From Psilocybe azurescens (lineage: Eukaryota > Basidiomycota > Agaricomycetes > Agaricales > Agrocybaceae): 13,849 nt of DNA. The notes under the pieces were generated by a model, which saw only the letters and a program-made list of their open reading frames with translations, did no database searches and had not been told where the DNA came from. This document shows positions 1 through 8,257 of this stretch, one piece after another. The stretch is taken from positions 1 to 13,849 of the forward strand of contig JAJIRX010000441.1 in the NCBI GenBank assembly GCA_023853785.1, written 5' to 3'. Within the stretch, counting starts at the first letter, position 1; each line of letters begins with the position of its first letter. A program made the position numbers and the translations under genes.

Positions 1-385
1 ATGGTAAAGTACTGCTCCTGCTCCCCTTTTTTATTTTTTATTTTATTATCTTTTTCTTCCTTTGTCTTGGCCCTCGCATGTAGATATGTAGTAATGTATT
101 AAATAGTTATTAATATACTTTATTCCACTAATCTGAATTTATGTTAAGATTGAATTTATTTACTGTGTCAAGTCCAGTGGACTCCAGTGGACTCAGTGGA
201 CTACAGTGGACTACAGTTATTTTAGTCCATATTCAATGTATAGTATAAGATCTACTAAAGTGCAGTGGAATCCACTGGAGTCCACTGGACTCTGTTTACC
301 CACACTCAGTATATAGGCAAGTCCAGTGGAGTCCACTGGAGTCCACTGGAGTCCATATGGACTGTGTGGGGATGGTAAAGTACTG
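1..385. mobile_element. Terminal part of a DNA transposon with palindromic subterminal repeats (KDZ-like, partial)
   Basis: The right boundary is set by the 12-mer GGTAAAGTACTG at 374-385. Its complement contains GTACTTTACC, identical to the terminus of the better-defined element at 7104. Just inside lie short palindromic repeats, as in that element. Outside 385 the sequence turns at once into retrotransposon pol coding sequence, so the boundary is sharp. The left terminus is not convincingly visible. Either the element continues left of the window, or it begins near the weak match around 113-130. Positions 15-171 are AT- and pyrimidine-rich with no coding signal. Superfamily assignment rests on similarity to the 7104-8282 element and is inferred. 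Confidence 0.55.
172..363. repeat. Palindromic subterminal minisatellite, about 10-bp units
   Basis: Two blocks (172-216 and 261-363) are built from near-perfect palindromes of the form TCCAGTGGA or TCCACTGGA joined with a period of about 10 bp, for example GTCCACTGGA repeated in series at 321-355. Every unit is close to self-complementary, so open reading frames across the array on either strand (rich in W-T-P-V-D-S) are by-products. The arrangement next to an element terminus suggests transposase-binding subterminal repeats, which is inferred. Confidence 0.75.
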
Positions 386-1100
386 TCTGTAGGGTCCTCT
401 TCCGCTCGTCCTCGCCTCGAAAGTCCATCCAGCGGCCGCGTGATCCTTTCCTGGAACATGTCGCAGCTCAAAGTTGAAAAGAAGGATTCCGGCCAACCAT
501 CGGTTCGCAGCGGCGTTGGGGACAATATCGGGGTTGTTGATCATTCCCTTGATGTATTTCGCGTCCACCTCGACCACCAGCTTCTTAACCCCTACTATGT
601 ACAGGCGGGCATCCTTCAATGCGCGGAACATTCCATATAGCTCGAGTTTGGCCTGTGAGTAGCGTTGTTCCCTCTCGTTCCACGTTATTGACCCGAACCG
701 TGACGGGTATCGTACGCCATCGTCTCCTGTCTGCGACAGAACGTAACCCACTGCCATCCATGAGGAGTCAACAGCCAGCGTCACTTCGTTAGCGGATTCA
801 TAGTTAATTGCACGTATCGCCGGGCATGTTTCTGCCAGGAGTTTGAGCTTCCCCATTGCAGCTAGCTCCGTTTCTCCAAATACGAACTCCACGTTCTTCC
901 TGGTGAGTTCCACCAGTGGCTTTCGCGTGTTTTGCGTAGTCCTTTATGAAAACTCTGATCGTACCCATCGTTCCTAGGAAACCTCGTACGTCGGTGACCG
1001 TCTTGCATGCCGGCCAATGCGATATCTTCTGTACTCTCGATTGCAAAGGTACCGTCCCTCATAGTTGCAGACATGACCGACGATCACCGCTGACGCCGCA
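386..1100 (-). pseudogene. RT connection and RNase H domain, truncated polyprotein end
   Basis: RNase H degrades the RNA strand of the RNA-DNA hybrid. The connection segment includes V-T-D-V-R-G-F-L-G-T-M-G-T (about 1005-965). The RNase H reading (913-390) contains A-V-D-S-S-W-M-A-V-G-Y-V-L (first catalytic Asp), Y-S-Q-A-K-L-E-L-Y-G (catalytic Glu) and V-V-E-V-D-A-K-Y-I-K-G-M (third acidic residue). Near the end, F-E-L-R-H-V-P-G-K-D-H precedes a frameshift, and L-D-G-L-S-R-R appears in the neighbouring frame at about 430. The coding stops at the transposon boundary at 385/386, and the Pol integrase expected next is absent. Confidence 0.8.
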
Positions 1101-1860
1101 CACAGGGTAGATTTTGGGCCCAGCGTTCCCCCTGCGATTCGTACCCGCTGTATCACTCGATTTCACGTTCGTGAGGTGCTCCCATACGAATCGTCGGATA
1201 CTGTTGTTTTCTGGTATCGTTTGAATCCGCCATCTGTAAGCTCGTAGCGCGTATGGGGACCTTTAACAGGTATGTCGTTGATGAAAGGCTGTGTGACATG
1301 CGGTATCTCATCTTGGAGGAGGAAGGTCGTGTCACCGTGCTGGATTTGCATCGAATTTGTGTATCCCATTGGAATTCGCGGTCAGCTGGAAAGTGCCCAA
1401 CGGTGTTTGAAACGTCGTAAGATCTCTTGATTCAGTTGCTAATTCTCGCTGATCGAACCCGACGAAGAGGTCGAACATCCCGTAACAGCTTCTGCCCCCA
1501 AAGGATTCCGGCGTATGGTTCTACGCTGGGAGGTAACGCACTGTCTTTGATGCTGACTTGATTCAGAGGCTGCAGATCGTGTACTAAGCATAGCAATTTC
1601 CCATCCTTCTTCAACACCGTGAACCATCTTGAGGCGGTATGACGAATTGGATGGCTCGTAGATTCCCGAGGCTATTTTCGATTTGATTACCTCAATGACC
1701 TGGTCATAGCTTCCTCTCGGGATTGGAATATTTAGCAAGACCCAGGGTACATGTTCTACGGTGGGTATCGTGACGGGCTCGAAGTATTCGGATTTGAATT
1801 TTCCCTTCTCGCTTTTAGGTCCCAAGCAAATCCGTCCTCATGTGCTTTTAGGAGGTAATG
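1100..1860 (-). pseudogene. Reverse transcriptase domain, frameshifted, active site altered
   Basis: Copies element RNA into DNA. In order on the minus strand: K-G-K-F-K-S-E-Y-F-E-P-V (about 1805), E-H-V-P-W and I-P-I-P-R-G (about 1760-1720), G-I-Y-E-P-S-N-S-S-Y-R (about 1660), then after a frame change L-V-H-D-L-Q-P-L-N (about 1580), M-F-D-L-F-V-G-F-D (about 1470), T-T-F-Q-T-P-L-G (about 1410) and M-G-Y-T-N-S (about 1365). The catalytic loop reads F-I-N-D-I-P-V-K-G-P at about 1286-1258. The family norm as I remember it is F-[IV]-D-D, so the first catalytic aspartate appears replaced by asparagine. At least three frameshifts break the domain. Confidence 0.8.
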
Positions 1861-2149
1861 TACCAGCTTCTCCTCTTCCGGCCAGAGGAATCCATCATCG
1901 TTCACATTCATAGCTTGTTTCCGTTCCTGGGTGTATCTTACCCGGGTGAGAAATCTGGTGGCTTAGTCGGTAGCTTGGGCATTCCTTGTAGAGGGTCGCC
2001 AGGAGTCTTCCGCACAATCCTAAAGTTCTCGGGAGTGTTGTTGCCACAGGTTTAACGCGATTTTCGACCTTTTGTCGCGAACATCTCCGTCGTTGTCTCA
2101 GGTTCCGGAAACCGAGTAGGCTCCTGATAATCGTAGTCGTCCTCCCCTT

Positions 2150-2460
2150 CGTCATCATCCCGTCGTCATACGTCGTCCGTTTCTGACATTGTGTCCAATC
2201 CAGGCATGTCTTCAAACATCCCCTCGTCCCCTCGCTCCCCTTTTCAAAAGGTCATTGTCTTCTTCAACATCCTGGTCCTCGTCTTCATCCGTCTCTGACA
2301 CTGCATCCAATCCTGGCATGTCGTCAAACATTCCATCATCTTCCTCGCTCCCTTTTTGAAAACTCCGTGCGTCTTCTTGGTTGTCCTGTTCCTCCTCCTC
2401 TTGTGATCCGTTGTTGTTTTCATTGAAGTCTCCTCGGCCGTCTGCCGATTCATCGATCCC
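2150..2460 (-). repeat. Acidic linker with an internal duplication of about 112 bp
   Basis: Between protease and reverse transcriptase lies a Glu/Asp-rich spacer. The phrase G-M-F-D-D-M-P-G-L-D-A-V-S-E-T-D (Met codon at 2329-2331) recurs as G-M-F-E-D-M-P-G-L-D-T-M-S-E-T-D (Met codon at 2217-2219), 112 bp apart. The nucleotide copies are also similar. Because 112 is not a multiple of three, the copies lie in different frames today, so at least one indel followed the duplication. Polyacidic protease-RT linkers are usual in this element family. Confidence 0.7.
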
Positions 2461-2496
2461 TAAAAACCCGTCAGAACCGTGTTTGTTGTGGTGTCT

Positions 2497-3595
2497 TTAG
2501 CTTTCCCGCGCCCTAGTAGGTACTGTAATAACAGCACATGTATTTGGATCGACCAGGGTTACATGAGAGTCTCCGTTTGTAAAATGTTGCACGCTAGCCT
2601 GCGTCAGTGTGAGGAAAGGTCGCCCTAGTAGCATTTCGTATGGCGCGTCGTCGACCACCTGCACTTGAAGATAAAATTCGCAACCTCCGATGACTATTTT
2701 TAGATCATGAAGAAGGCCGACGGTCCGCGAGGTTGTGGCGTTAGCGAGACCATTGCATCTGGTGGTCCGATCGAATGGGAGCCCCAGTCTTTCCCACAGA
2801 TTTTCGCATGAGCCACAATCTGACACCCGTCGTCCATGAGTGCTTCCACCGTTATCCTCCCCTCTAACAGCACATCTATTGCCCGAAGGTCCTCAACATG
2901 TTTTGCTACGACCAATCCGTCGTTACGGTCAGGAAGGGTTCGTCCTTGGCTGTGATGTTTTGGCACCGCTGAGACTTCTGCTGACGCCGTGATCATATTG
3001 AAGGCGGATCCTGACGAGGTAAGTCGTTTCGTTTGGATCTGTTCTTTGATCTGTTTTCTAACTTCTGGGGAAATGGCTAGGAGCTCTTGTGTGGTCAGCG
3101 TTACCGTCGCTGACAGTCCTCGCTTGACCACTGCATCCACGATTCTAGAGTCTTCTATAGGCGTTACATATCGGTATTGAGGAGCAGGTGAAGGTTCCGT
3201 TGTGGTAGCGGATCACGGGAGTTACTGGGCCTGCTATAGTGGACCGTCCTGGTATGTCGACCAGCTTCCCTTTTCCTTTGCTTGAGTTGTAGGGCCATTA
3301 AGCCATGGCGATACCCATTTCTTCGTGATTCGTCTAGTTTCTTCTGTGTTGACATTGCTAGTGTTTCCAGCATCTCCAGTTCTTCCTGGTCTTGCTGTGT
3401 AGGTTTTGGATGAATGTCTTCCGGTGCGTCGTCATAAATCTCTTCAATTCGGCTGGTTGATCCTGCGTCTTGAATTTCGACGGCGTTTGCCGATACTGAC
3501 GGTATTCCGGAGTTCGAAGGGTTTAGCTGCCTCCAGTTGTCAATCTTTCCTTTAGATTCCTTCCCAAGGCCGTTCTTCCAGATACCGGCTCCCAT
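2497..3595 (-). pseudogene. Gag-pol linker and retropepsin-like protease, frameshifted
   Basis: Starting in the frame after the zinc knuckle, a linker rich in E, D, K and Q (3595-3250) leads to a conserved block Q-Y-R-Y-V-T-P-I-E-D (about 3182-3153) and V-T-L-T-x-x-E-L-L-A-I-S-P-E-V-R near 3080. The protease follows. The catalytic region reads E-A-L-M-D-D-G-C-Q-I-V at about 2850-2815, a retropepsin D-D/S-G type motif. The flap and C-terminal part continue in another frame (V-G-L-L-H-D-L-K-I-V-I, then L-L-G-R-P-F at about 2625), the typical ending of retroviral-type proteases. It would cleave the element's own polyprotein. The frameshift between the catalytic Asp and the L-L-G-R-P-F block makes it non-functional as it stands. 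Confidence 0.75.
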
Positions 3596-4792
3596 CTGGA
3601 AGCGATACCTGGTATGTTGGCGGTTCGCGTTTGCACCATCTTTTCTTCAGATAATCCATGAGGGACGCGCAGCTGTTCATGTAGTGCGTAGGCTCTGAAC
3701 AAAAGGTACAGTCGTTGTTTCTTGGAAAAATGTTTTGCGCTGGTTGTTGGACATTTCCAGACGGTGCTGGTGCGGTTCCTTGATTCATCTTTTGCATAAG
3801 CACTGCTACTGCTTCTACGAGGCTGACATTATTAAATGCCTTTCCTAGGCTGGCCACGTCGAAGACCTCTTGTTTTACGGTTAATTGCTTGTTTGAGGAC
3901 ATTGCATGTTGCGTTGAGCCTCCCGAGATGCTTCCCCGGACGGGTGCCGTGATAAGACGAATATGGCTGCTTCTGAGATCTACGTCCGAGGCTCCAAGGA
4001 TGCGTCAGGGTGATGCTGTGGATTCTGAAGTCGCAACTGTTCTCGAACCTCTCTCCTGAACTTCGAGAGGGAATCCTTGGAAGAACATGTTGCTAATTTC
4101 TCTACTCGGTAAAGGCGATCTTTTGCTTTGAGAAACATAGAAATTTTTAGGAATGCTCGGTAATATTCTCCGAACTGATTCTGGGTTTTCATTGGTACCG
4201 AAGCTTGTTCTTCGATCAGGTTTTGCAAATCGTTGACTGAATATTTTCTATCGCCAGATGCTCCTGGATACAATCCGATCATGGCTGCTTTGAAGGCTGC
4301 CCAGTTGCCTCCCGATGCTGCTGGCTGTAGTGCCCAAAGGTCATAGTCTTCCGGTTAGTGCGTATGCTAGAGCGTGGTCAATTGTTTCTTGTTCTGATAA
4401 GGAACAGTTTGCTCCTAGGCGATGTACTTCCCCATCGAGGGAAAGCGTACCAACGAAGCCCGGCGCTCTATCGAACTTTGGTGCCGAGTGGTGATTTCTT
4501 CCGGGCATGGTAGACATATTGGTAGAGTTGATGGACGTAGAAGCGTTTGGGGTACTTGTAGAAGAGGACCAATTAACTATAGGTATGAAACGAGGGCGGG
4601 GACGGCGAAGCGCGAATCCGAGGAGTACGTCGAGTCTGAATATGACAAGTATTCAGTGATACCGGACGTTGAGGTGTCCAGTGATGGATCTGCTGGTGAT
4701 AGGTTTTGGACAAGTGGGGAAGCAAATCGAACTCGCTTTATGGGTCTGGGGTACGGATGGTACGGTGCGTGGCGAAGCAGTTTGTAATGCAA
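3552..4792 (-). pseudogene. Gag polyprotein with CCHC zinc knuckle, frameshifted
   Basis: Structural Gag protein of the retrotransposon, which packages element RNA in the cytoplasm. The N-terminal part (about 4792-4580) has an R-V-R-F-A-S-P-L-V-Q motif and a Ser/Thr/Pro-rich tail. A second piece with a Met at 4508 (M-P-G-R-N-H-H) runs to a break near 4350. The capsid-like segment (4282-3980) contains Y-P-G, R-K-Y-S and G-E-Y-Y-R-A-F-L motifs. The nucleocapsid part carries C-T-F-C-S-E-P-T-H-Y-M-N-S-C at about 3700-3660, a CX2CX4HX4C knuckle. At least three frame changes separate these pieces. The start is uncertain because no single frame covers the region. Confidence 0.75.
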
Positions 4793-4845
4793 ATCTCACG
4801 GGATTTCTTTTTATTGGTATGGTTCTAACAACACTCAATAGAACC

Positions 4846-4863
4846 CCCCGGCGGTGGGCTCCA
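4846..4863 (-). other. Primer-binding site candidate (tRNA-primed)
   Basis: The minus strand reads TGGAGCCCACCGCCGGGG, two bases after the LTR end. It starts with TGG (complement of tRNA CCA-3') and runs into a G-rich stretch followed by GGTTC, as expected for the complement of an acceptor stem and T-arm. The tRNA species cannot be named from this sequence alone. Confidence 0.55.
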
Positions 4864-4865
4864 GT

Positions 4866-5570
4866 TGAAAGTGAGTTGAAGTGTCCTGGTTCGGACTGTC
4901 TCCTTCTCCTTGTAATGCTGACCGTCAGAAACAGTCAGTGTTCGTCTTGCTGAATATGTATTCAGTCAAGGCGGGGTCCTATGTAGCGTTGATATATATA
5001 TATGTTTGAAGATCCCGTGTAGAAAGGTCCGGCGAAGACGATGACGGTAAGCGTTCGCCCAGTGAAAAACGAGGCCAGAGGGCAGATCGATGAGGTACGA
5101 GGACGGCGTGAGCAGACTGGTTCAACAATAAACTTCGGAGCGATGCGGCGGCGTCGAGTGCGGAAGAAAACGGTTTAACAGATAGATTGAAGTAGATAGT
5201 TTTAGAGGGTTATTCTTTTAGTTCAAAGTGGACGTAGCAAGAGATATGGTGTCAATTTGGGGTCCCAAGAATACGATCTGGTATCCAAATGAAAGTGTCT
5301 ACTTAAATATGTTTTCTCCTACTAAATTTTATATACTTGGGATATTTCCAAGCTTTTGAGATGATTGGTTCGGAGACGTTCCGCCCCTTCCGGTAAATGG
5401 ATTAGCTCTACGGGTGTGTGGTTTATATTTGTCTTGAGGTGGTGCCGAAGTGCCTAAACGCCGGATGGGTTTGACTTTGGTCTTGGTATGTCGGATTCGA
5501 TGGCTAAACCCTTCTGCGTCGATGCCGTTGCTTGCCGCGTTCCGTGCTGAGACAGAACGGAAGTTCTACA
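4866..5570 (-). repeat. 5' LTR of the Ty3/gypsy element
   Basis: On the minus strand this segment begins TGTAGAACTTCC (at 5570) and ends CTTTCA (at 4866), giving TG...CA ends. Two bases later comes a TGG-initiated primer-binding site. The upper boundary coincides with the abrupt end of the integrase-core reading frame. It contains a TATA-like box and no long reading frame. The length of about 705 bp suits this element type. The second LTR is not in the window, so the boundaries are inferred from one copy only. Confidence 0.65.
5327..5335 (-). promoter_or_regulatory. TATA-like box in the LTR
   Basis: TATATAAAA on the minus strand, about 235 bp inside the LTR start and upstream of gag. This is a plausible U3 promoter element for the retrotransposon transcript. 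No transcription evidence is available. Confidence 0.45.
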
Positions 5571-5918
5571 GTCCATTGAGATCCATTTCTTCAAGGCAGA
5601 TCTTTGCAGCTTCAATTTCTTCATCTTCATTAACAAATAATCCTGCATTTCGTTCATTCGCTCTCCTTGTCCATGTACTCTTGGTAGCTTGGTGTAGTGG
5701 GATCAGTCTCAGTTCATTGGAAGGAGGAAAGCTTTCGTTGGGGTCAGTGCCATACAAGGGTGTAACATCTTCTAAATTGTCTCCTGGGTCGCCAGTCCAA
5801 TAGCCATGGTTGATAGCATGCTCTCGGCTCAGCTGATATAATGCCATAGGAGACTTGTTTCCAGCGGTGCGTATTTGTGAGTGTTCCAAGAGGCAACAGT
5901 TTCATTGAGAGAGTGCTG
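5571..5918 (-). pseudogene. DDE integrase-core gene, C-terminal segment (piece 5)
   Basis: Last visible part of the integrase-core (rve-like) gene. It starts Q-H-S-L-N-E-T-V-A-S-W-N-T-H-K and, after a one-base frameshift near 5868, continues I-R-T-A-G-N-K-S-P-M-A-L-Y-Q-L-S-R and G-Y-W-T-G-D-P-G-D. These match, as I recall the family, the post-catalytic tail of integrase-core proteins common in Agaricomycetes. Near the end is L-F-V-N-E-D-E-E-I-E. The reading is cut at 5571 by the LTR start, so the final residues are missing; the TAG stop it reads into comes from the LTR's own TGTAG. The upstream edge abuts the TA target site of the 718-bp element. It has no catalytic residue itself. Confidence 0.75.
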
Positions 5919-5920
5919 TA

Positions 5921-5958
5921 AGATAGAGAGCGTCAGGAACCAGCACCCTTAGGTAAGC
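5921..5958 (+). repeat. Left terminal inverted repeat of the 718-bp element
   Basis: Pairs with the complement of 6601-6638 at about 31 of 38 positions. The core AACCAGCACC is identical in both. Confidence 0.8.
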
Positions 5959-6600
5959 AAAAAATGACTCTCGATGGCAACCTCAACTGCTTCCACAACA
6001 ACAATCTTAATGCATTTTGGCATGGTAGAATAATGTAGTATATATTAAAGACCAACTTTATGGAAAGAACTTTTATCAAAATAAGATACATGTCCCAAAG
6101 TTTCCACCTGAAAAATTTTAACCAAAAGGCTCCAAAAGCTTTAAAACATGCAGGGAAATAGCAGACAGAAAAAATTCAAAATGCGACCCAGATATTTTGC
6201 CGCTTATATAATACATACACGTGACCTATAGCTAAGGGTAGTCATGACAAAAAGCCAAAAAAGGCATAAAACGGCCATAAAGCAACCCTGAAACACTTTT
6301 GACCATGTCAGATCCACTTTTACACATGCAAATTAATTATCTAATGGTATACAGGCACACTTACATTTGTTTGTAGATCTTCTAATGACATAACCAAATA
6401 AACACCAATTATTAGAGTTGGATGAGTAGACATCACACCTTTCTGCCAAGTACCTCTACACATTTGAAGAAGAAATTACATGGAGGGTCTGATAAAGAGG
6501 TGGTATAACAATATTAGTGCACATTTATTCAAAATTGTGAGACAAAAACTTTTGAATTTTTCAAAGGCAGGATTTTGCCAGGCTTGGCGCTTACTAAGCT

Positions 6601-6638
6601 GATTACATAAAGGTGCTGGTTTCTAACACTCCCTATCT
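6601..6638 (-). repeat. Right terminal inverted repeat of the 718-bp element
   Basis: Complementary partner of 5921-5958, ending at the TA dinucleotide 6639-6640. Confidence 0.8.
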
Positions 6639-6640
6639 TA

Positions 6641-7103
6641 TGCATTTATGAAAAACCAGGAAGAGACATATACGGTGAACATCCAATTCCATGTTCAATA
6701 AGCCTATATTTTCAAGGTGAATGAACAGTGTCTGGAAGAACTCCAAAGTATCTTTGTGGACATCATGCCAAAATCTTTCAATGCAGATATTATGAATTGA
6801 CCTAAAATTATATTAGTTGTAGCCATTATAAAATGACTCTGGGGTAAATATACTGTCCTCATAAGTAGGCATATTGCAAAACCCCCATTGTCTAATCATC
6901 TGCATTTCTATGCCATTGTTTTCGGTACCAAAGTCACCTCGCACAACTAGGCCAGCTATAGATCCCAACTGAATGCATAAAGTGAGATTCAACTGTCTTT
7001 GACTGCTTGTTGTTGGAACACATGAGATAGATGGCTAAACAGGAATGCCCATCAATGCATCCATGAACATAAAATTCCCATGGTCATAGTTTCTCATTTT
7101 CAT
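6641..7103 (-). pseudogene. DDE integrase-core gene, catalytic domain segment (piece 4)
   Basis: Carries most of the catalytic core. After the element at 7104 the reading resumes N-E-K-L-*-P-W-E-F-Y-V-H-G-C-I-D-G-H-S (7098-7040), then L-M-C-S-N-N-K and, after a frame change, R-G-D-F-G-T-E-N-N-G (about 6942-6913) with the second catalytic Asp. Near 6785-6763 it reads N-I-C-I-E-R-F-W-H-D-V with the catalytic Glu, then K-D-T-L-E-F-F and V-H-R-I-C-L-F-L-V. It ends at K-C-I where the 718-bp element begins. Stops and frameshifts make it non-functional. Several positions where I expect Arg are stop, Cys or His. Confidence 0.8.
7093..7103 (+). other. Target-site duplication, left copy
   Basis: CTCATTTTCAT, identical to 8283-8293. 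The true duplication may be the inner 8 bp ATTTTCAT, with the remaining three bases matching by chance at one terminus. Confidence 0.75.
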
Positions 7104-7131
7104 GTGTACTTTACCTCCACCCATATACTCC
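7104..7131 (+). repeat. Left terminal inverted repeat of the KDZ-like element
   Basis: GTGTACTTTACC followed by TCCACCCATATACTCC. It pairs with the complement of about 8258-8285. The GTACTTTACC core also occurs, complemented, at the terminus at 385. Confidence 0.75.
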
Positions 7132-7348
7132 ATATGGAGTCCACCAACTCCATACAAAAGTGGTGGACTCACATGGAGTCCACCTGGAACATATGTAAAT
7201 GTTCAAAAAGTCATCTTTGATAAGTGGAGTCCAGATGGAGTCCACTTGGACTCCATACAATTCCACTTGAGTCCAGATGGAGTCCACCTGGACTCCATAT
7301 AGACTCTGCATGGACTCCACATGGACTCTGTATAAACTCCACATAGGT
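7127..7348. repeat. Palindromic subterminal repeats, left (about 11-bp units)
   Basis: Many copies of TGGAGTCCA or its complement TGGACTCCA, usually separated by two bases, giving an 11-bp period (for example TGGAGTCCAGATGGAGTCCA from 7226). Units occur in both orientations. Reading frames across it on either strand are repeat artefacts. Confidence 0.8.
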
Positions 7349-7567
7349 CTTAATATTCTTTATTTTTTTATTAGTATAGTCAAGGTCTAGATAGAATCTA
7401 GATGGAGCTTTTGTATAATTATTTTAAATTCATTATCTAAGTGAGTAGTAGACTTACAAGCTTATAAATAGATTATTTGTAAGAAGTCTATATGAAGCTC
7501 TTAAAGTCTTCAAATTAAATCAAATAATTTATAGTGGTACACTAGAATACACTTCTTTTCTACACTC

Positions 7568-8032
7568 TTATGCCTCATCATCTTCTATATCCCAGTGTCT
7601 TTTAATATAGTTTTCATTCTTTTCTTCTTCTTCATCATCTTTAGTATCATCAATTTGATGAGGCTTTTCTCTTTGTTTCTGCTTTTGAATGACATTTTGA
7701 GTGTGATAGAACAGCATTGAATGTAAAAACCAATCAAAATCCCCAGATTTCATGTGCTTTAGAATTGAATCAAAGCCACCTAACAATGAATTTAATTGTT
7801 CAGATGCTTGTATATTAAATGCTTGTTGAAAATATTCTGTTCCATCTTTAGTCTTTGCTAGAACCACAAGATTAGGAGCAGAATCATTTAATGGAGCTGG
7901 ATTACACCATTTATGGCATAGATAATCACTTGTTTGATGGTTGATATAATGATATGAATCAACAATAAATTGACTAGTTTTTGCCAAGTTTCCCAATTTT
8001 TTTTTACAATACTTGTTCAAAGGACTTGGCAA
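7568..8032 (-). pseudogene. C-terminal fragment of a CxC5/CxC6-type KDZ-associated protein
   Basis: A 154-residue reading with no stop, containing F-I-V-D-S-Y-H-Y-I-N-H, D-Y-L-C-H-K-W-C-N-P-A-P-L-N, S-A-P-N-L-V, A-S-E-Q-L-N-S-L-L-G-G-F and F-D-W-F-L-H-S-M-L-F-Y-H-T, and ending in a Glu/Asp/Lys-rich tail. From memory these motifs belong to the C-terminal region of basidiomycete proteins annotated as CxC5/CxC6-like cysteine clusters associated with KDZ (Kyakuja-Dileera-Zisupton) transposases. The family is several hundred residues long, so this is only its end. The Met at its start is probably not the native one: coding-like sequence fades just upstream, where the subterminal repeats begin. It is either a relic of the autonomous parent of this element or a captured gene piece. 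The uninterrupted frame suggests it is younger than the integrase gene it sits in. Confidence 0.75.
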
Positions 8033-8084
8033 CCTTTATCAATACAAATATAGGATGGCCAAGATTATTCAGTTGAGGTTAAAT

Positions 8085-8215
8085 CCAAATAGAATCCATG
8101 TAGAGGATGTGGAACTCCATATGGACTCCACATGAACTCCAAATGGAGTTCCACATGGAGTCCACATGGAGGATGGATCATTCCAGCTGGACTCCATGTG
8201 GAGCCTCCACCCTAA
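8085..8215. repeat. Palindromic subterminal repeats, right (about 11-bp units)
   Basis: The same TGGASTCCA units with two-base spacers as at 7127-7348, more degenerate, for example CTCCATATGGACTCCACATG near 8114. They sit symmetrically inside the right terminus. Confidence 0.8.
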
Positions 8216-8257
8216 ATGGCTGGGATACCTGCCAAAAAAGGTCACCAAACTCCACCC

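Larger units (their letters stand above)
386..5570 (-). mobile_element. Degenerate, 3'-truncated Ty3/gypsy LTR retrotransposon
   Basis: Read on the minus strand the order is LTR, primer-binding site, gag with a CCHC zinc knuckle, protease, an acidic linker, reverse transcriptase and RNase H. This order is that of Ty3/gypsy elements up to the point of truncation, and the motifs match a family common in Agaricomycetes. The pol integrase domain and the 3' LTR are absent: coding sequence stops just after the RNase H C-terminal D-G-L-S-R-R motif, where the transposon terminus at 385 begins. Many frameshifts and at least one active-site change show it is dead. It is inserted in the 3' end of the DDE integrase-core gene that resumes at 5571. 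No target duplication can be tested because the far end is missing. Confidence 0.85.
5921..6638. mobile_element. 718-bp non-autonomous element with 38-bp TIRs and TA target duplication
   Basis: The ends are inverted repeats: forward from 5921 AGATAGAGAGCGTCAGGAAC and minus from 6638 AGATAGGGAGTGTTAGAAAC, then both continue with CAGCACC. About 31 of 38 positions match, and most mismatches are transitions. The element is flanked by TA at 5919-5920 and 6639-6640. Removing it with one TA rejoins integrase coding TGCA-TA-CAG in frame (C-I-Q-H-S), which strongly supports the boundaries. The interior has no convincing reading frame. A TA target with short TIRs suggests a Tc1/mariner-type MITE, which is inferred. 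Confidence 0.8.

Noticed and set aside
172..363. Repeated short units resembling a CRISPR array
   Set aside because: Units are 10 bp, palindromic and contiguous without unique spacers, and the context is fungal. They are subterminal transposon repeats or a minisatellite.
4841..4863. tRNA-like 3' end on the plus strand
   Set aside because: Only the acceptor-stem/T-arm complement is present and no full cloverleaf can be drawn. It is explained as the retrotransposon primer-binding site.
4422..4953. Plus-strand frames of 94-121 codons
   Set aside because: Antisense to gag N-terminal coding and the primer-site region; no motif, and the minus strand explains the sequence.
5450..5803. Plus-strand frame of 117 codons
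   Set aside because: Antisense to the integrase C-terminal segment and the LTR start. The minus strand carries family motifs such as G-Y-W-T-G-D-P-G-D.
7102..7344. Open frames on both strands across the repeat block
   Set aside because: Translations are only W-T-P, V-H-V-E-S and similar repeat-derived strings. The DNA repeat is self-complementary, so stops are missing by chance on both strands.
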